From positions 1 through 37,785 of the forward strand of contig JAAYPW010000027.1 of NCBI GenBank assembly GCA_012519615.1: a stretch of 37,785 nt of DNA. Reading direction: 5' to 3'. A model generated the notes under the pieces. That model was not told the origin of the DNA, did no database searches, and saw only the letters and a program-made list of their open reading frames with translations. This stretch comes from Fusobacteriota bacterium (lineage in GTDB: Bacteria > Fusobacteriota > Fusobacteriia > Fusobacteriales > JAAYPW01). This document shows positions 36,373 through 37,785 of the stretch, one piece after another; position 1 is the first letter of the stretch; each line of letters starts with the position of its first letter. A program made the position numbers and the translations under genes.

Positions 36373-37785
36373 TTAGAACAACCAGTAACCAATTGTTAGA
36401 TTTATTCTATGGAAATCTACTTTTGATTTATCTTTAACTTCATCAACTATAATTCCGTATGCATTATTGTATTTTTTTTCAAATTCTATTTTTGATACTG
36501 TATAGAATAATTCAAATTGGAAATTTTTATATTCTAATCCTGTGCCTAAACCATAATATAACCCACCTTTTGAATCCTCAAAGTTATGATAATTATAATC
36601 TCCTACAAATGAGTATCCTAATCTTGCACCTAAATATGGTTTCCAATCGCTATCTTTATTTAAATTGTATCTTCCTGTAAAATATACAGGTATTAAATCT
36701 AACTCTTTATTTTTATTATCATAATATTTAATATAGTCATCATCACCAACTATTAGGTTTCCAGATGAAGATTTTTTCTTAGGTTGTACTTTAGGTTCAT
36801 AAAGTGCTCCTAAACCTAGTCCAATTTTTTCTGATACTGGTAATATTAACTCTCCACCTATTATAGGCATTATTTTTGTAGTTTTACTTGTTTTATTACT
36901 TGTATTGATACTAGTTCCTAATACACCGCTATCATAACTATCTCTTTTATGGTTAACATTCTCTTTTAGTTTACCATATACATTAACTCCACCTTTTAAT
37001 ATAAGGTATTTTCCACTTTTTTTAGTAAATGTTTTTTCTGATGATGATGTTAAATTATTTTTTGTTTTTAAAGCTTCTACTTTTATAATATTAGCACCTT
37101 TACTTTTGTATATTGTACCTAATTCGTAAGGTTTTCCATTTATTGTAGCAGTATATTCTACACCTTCTTCTTTATTCTCAATATTTATTATAGGATCTTT
37201 AGATATTTTTTCTCCATTTTCCACTCCTACAATTACTGGTACTGCTGGAGGTAACATATCAATCTCAAATGTTCTTGTTTCACTACTTTTCAATCCGTTT
37301 TTTAATTTTATTGCTTCCACATATAATTGATGTATTCCATTTTCTGAATATTCGCTTCCTTCTTCATAAATTTCACTATCTATATAAAAATCATATTCGA
37401 TTCCTAGTTCTCTATCTTTTACATCAATATAAACTGGTTGTGCAAGTATTTCACCATTTTCTACACCCAGCACTATTGGTTTTTTAGGTGGTAGTGTATC
37501 TATTTCGAAGTTTCTTTTTGTTTCACTAGATAATCCATTTGATAATCTTGTTCCTTTTACTACTAGTTCTGATTTACCTAATTCACTATATTCAGTCCCT
37601 AACTCATATGGCAATCCATTTATTGTAGCAACGTATTCTGTGTCTGCTTGTTTTTCATCAACTGTAATTACTACACCTTCTGCATAAGTTTTACCATTTT
37701 CTACACCTAAAATTACCGGTTTTTTAGGTAAAGTTTTATCAATTTCAAAATTTACTTTTGCTTCATTTGTTAATTTATTTGATAA
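36373..37785 (-). CDS. Outer-membrane barrel protein with N-terminal Ig-like repeats, 5' end outside window
   Basis: At least 470 residues; the frame is open to the window edge. The visible N-terminal part has repeats of about 79 residues, each with a LPPKKPIVLGVENGE-type start, an EYxATINGxPYELGTxYSE middle and a KxLxNGLxSSxxxxFEID end. These look like bacterial Ig-like or Ig-fold surface domains. The last 195 residues form a small outer-membrane barrel (LILKGGVNVYGKL; YLGARLGYSFVGDYNYH; YGLGTGLEYKNFQFELFYTV) ending in IGYWLF, the aromatic signature for barrel insertion. Exported repeats in front of a C-terminal barrel suggest a surface adhesin or structural protein. The in-frame ATG at 37614 is internal, not the start. 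Confidence 0.8.
   Translation of the reverse strand, partial: LSNKLTNEAKVNFEIDKTLPKKPVILGVENGKTYAEGVVITVDEKQADTEYVATINGLPYELGTEYSELGKSELVVKGTRLSNGLSSETKRNFEIDTLPPKKPIVLGVENGEILAQPVYIDVKDRELGIEYDFYIDSEIYEEGSEYSENGIHQLYVEAIKLKNGLKSSETRTFEIDMLPPAVPVIVGVENGEKISKDPIINIENKEEGVEYTATINGKPYELGTIYKSKGANIIKVEALKTKNNLTSSSEKTFTKKSGKYLILKGGVNVYGKLKENVNHKRDSYDSGVLGTSINTSNKTSKTTKIMPIIGGELILPVSEKIGLGLGALYEPKVQPKKKSSSGNLIVGDDDYIKYYDNKNKELDLIPVYFTGRYNLNKDSDWKPYLGARLGYSFVGDYNYHNFEDSKGGLYYGLGTGLEYKNFQFELFYTVSKIEFEKKYNNAYGIIVDEVKDKSKVDFHRINLTIGYWLF
37026..37785. repeat. Degenerate tandem repeats encoding Ig-like domains
   Basis: About three copies of a unit near 237 bases within the outer-membrane protein gene, with well-conserved patches coding for PxxLGVENGE and TINGxPYELGT. 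The array continues past the window edge. Copy number could vary by recombination. Confidence 0.65.

Overview
The window is AT-rich DNA (roughly 25-28% G+C by eye) from a diderm bacterium, most likely a member of the Fusobacteriota. Evidence for two membranes is a TonB-dependent receptor, an Omp85-type barrel, a C-terminal outer-membrane barrel joined to Ig-like repeats, and lipoproteins. The gene order tex-ileS-lspA-glyQ-glyS and the thiS/thiG/thiH/thiF/thiE/thiC cluster fit fusobacteria as I remember them; this is recollection, not a search. Every convincing gene lies on the minus strand, so the window is best read from right to left. Seven genes start with TTG, each with a good Shine-Dalgarno sequence.

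Right to left: (37785-35906) the 3' part of an Ig-repeat outer-membrane barrel protein, a small lipoprotein, and an out-of-frame coding remnant that looks like the lipoprotein's lost C-terminus. (35734-26965) a promoter, then tex, ileS, lspA, glyQ and glyS. (26952-25815) a membrane-anchored leucine-rich-repeat protein with its own promoter. (25791-19859) a thiamine operon: promoter, TPP riboswitch with terminator, thiS, a 756-base gap without a gene, then tightly coupled thiG-thiH-thiF-thiE and thiC. (19833-18446) a promoter, a short leader ORF built on 20 copies of a 5-base repeat, a terminator, then a soluble PAS histidine kinase. (18084-16127) a consensus promoter with a 16-bp palindrome at the start site, an Omp85-like barrel, a Spy/CpxP-like periplasmic protein and a terminator. 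(15975-14698) a structured intergenic element, a promoter with a poly-C tract between its -35 and -10, a lipoprotein and a terminator. (14628-11449) a radical SAM protein with no ordinary start codon, a cobalamin riboswitch, a BtuB-like TonB-dependent receptor and a terminator. (11390-4226) a probable seven-gene operon: tyrA, a patatin-like lipase, RNase HI, an HD-domain protein, a B12-binding radical SAM protein, a double-receiver regulator and a MATE transporter. (4052-1) a hybrid histidine kinase, NfeD and flotillin.

Two simple-sequence switches stand out. The (GAGCA)20 tract sits in a leader ORF ahead of a terminator and a histidine kinase gene. In only one of three repeat frames would ribosomes translate through the terminator and stop just inside the kinase start, which suggests phase-variable attenuation. 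The C8 tract sits in the 17-bp spacer of a promoter pointing at a lipoprotein gene, a classic slipped-strand arrangement.

Signalling is a second theme. The hybrid kinase has Asn in place of the phosphoacceptor His, its first receiver-like domain is degenerate, and it is in line with the membrane-microdomain genes nfeD and flotillin. The double-receiver regulator also has one dead receiver. No DNA-binding output protein lies in the window, so targets are elsewhere.
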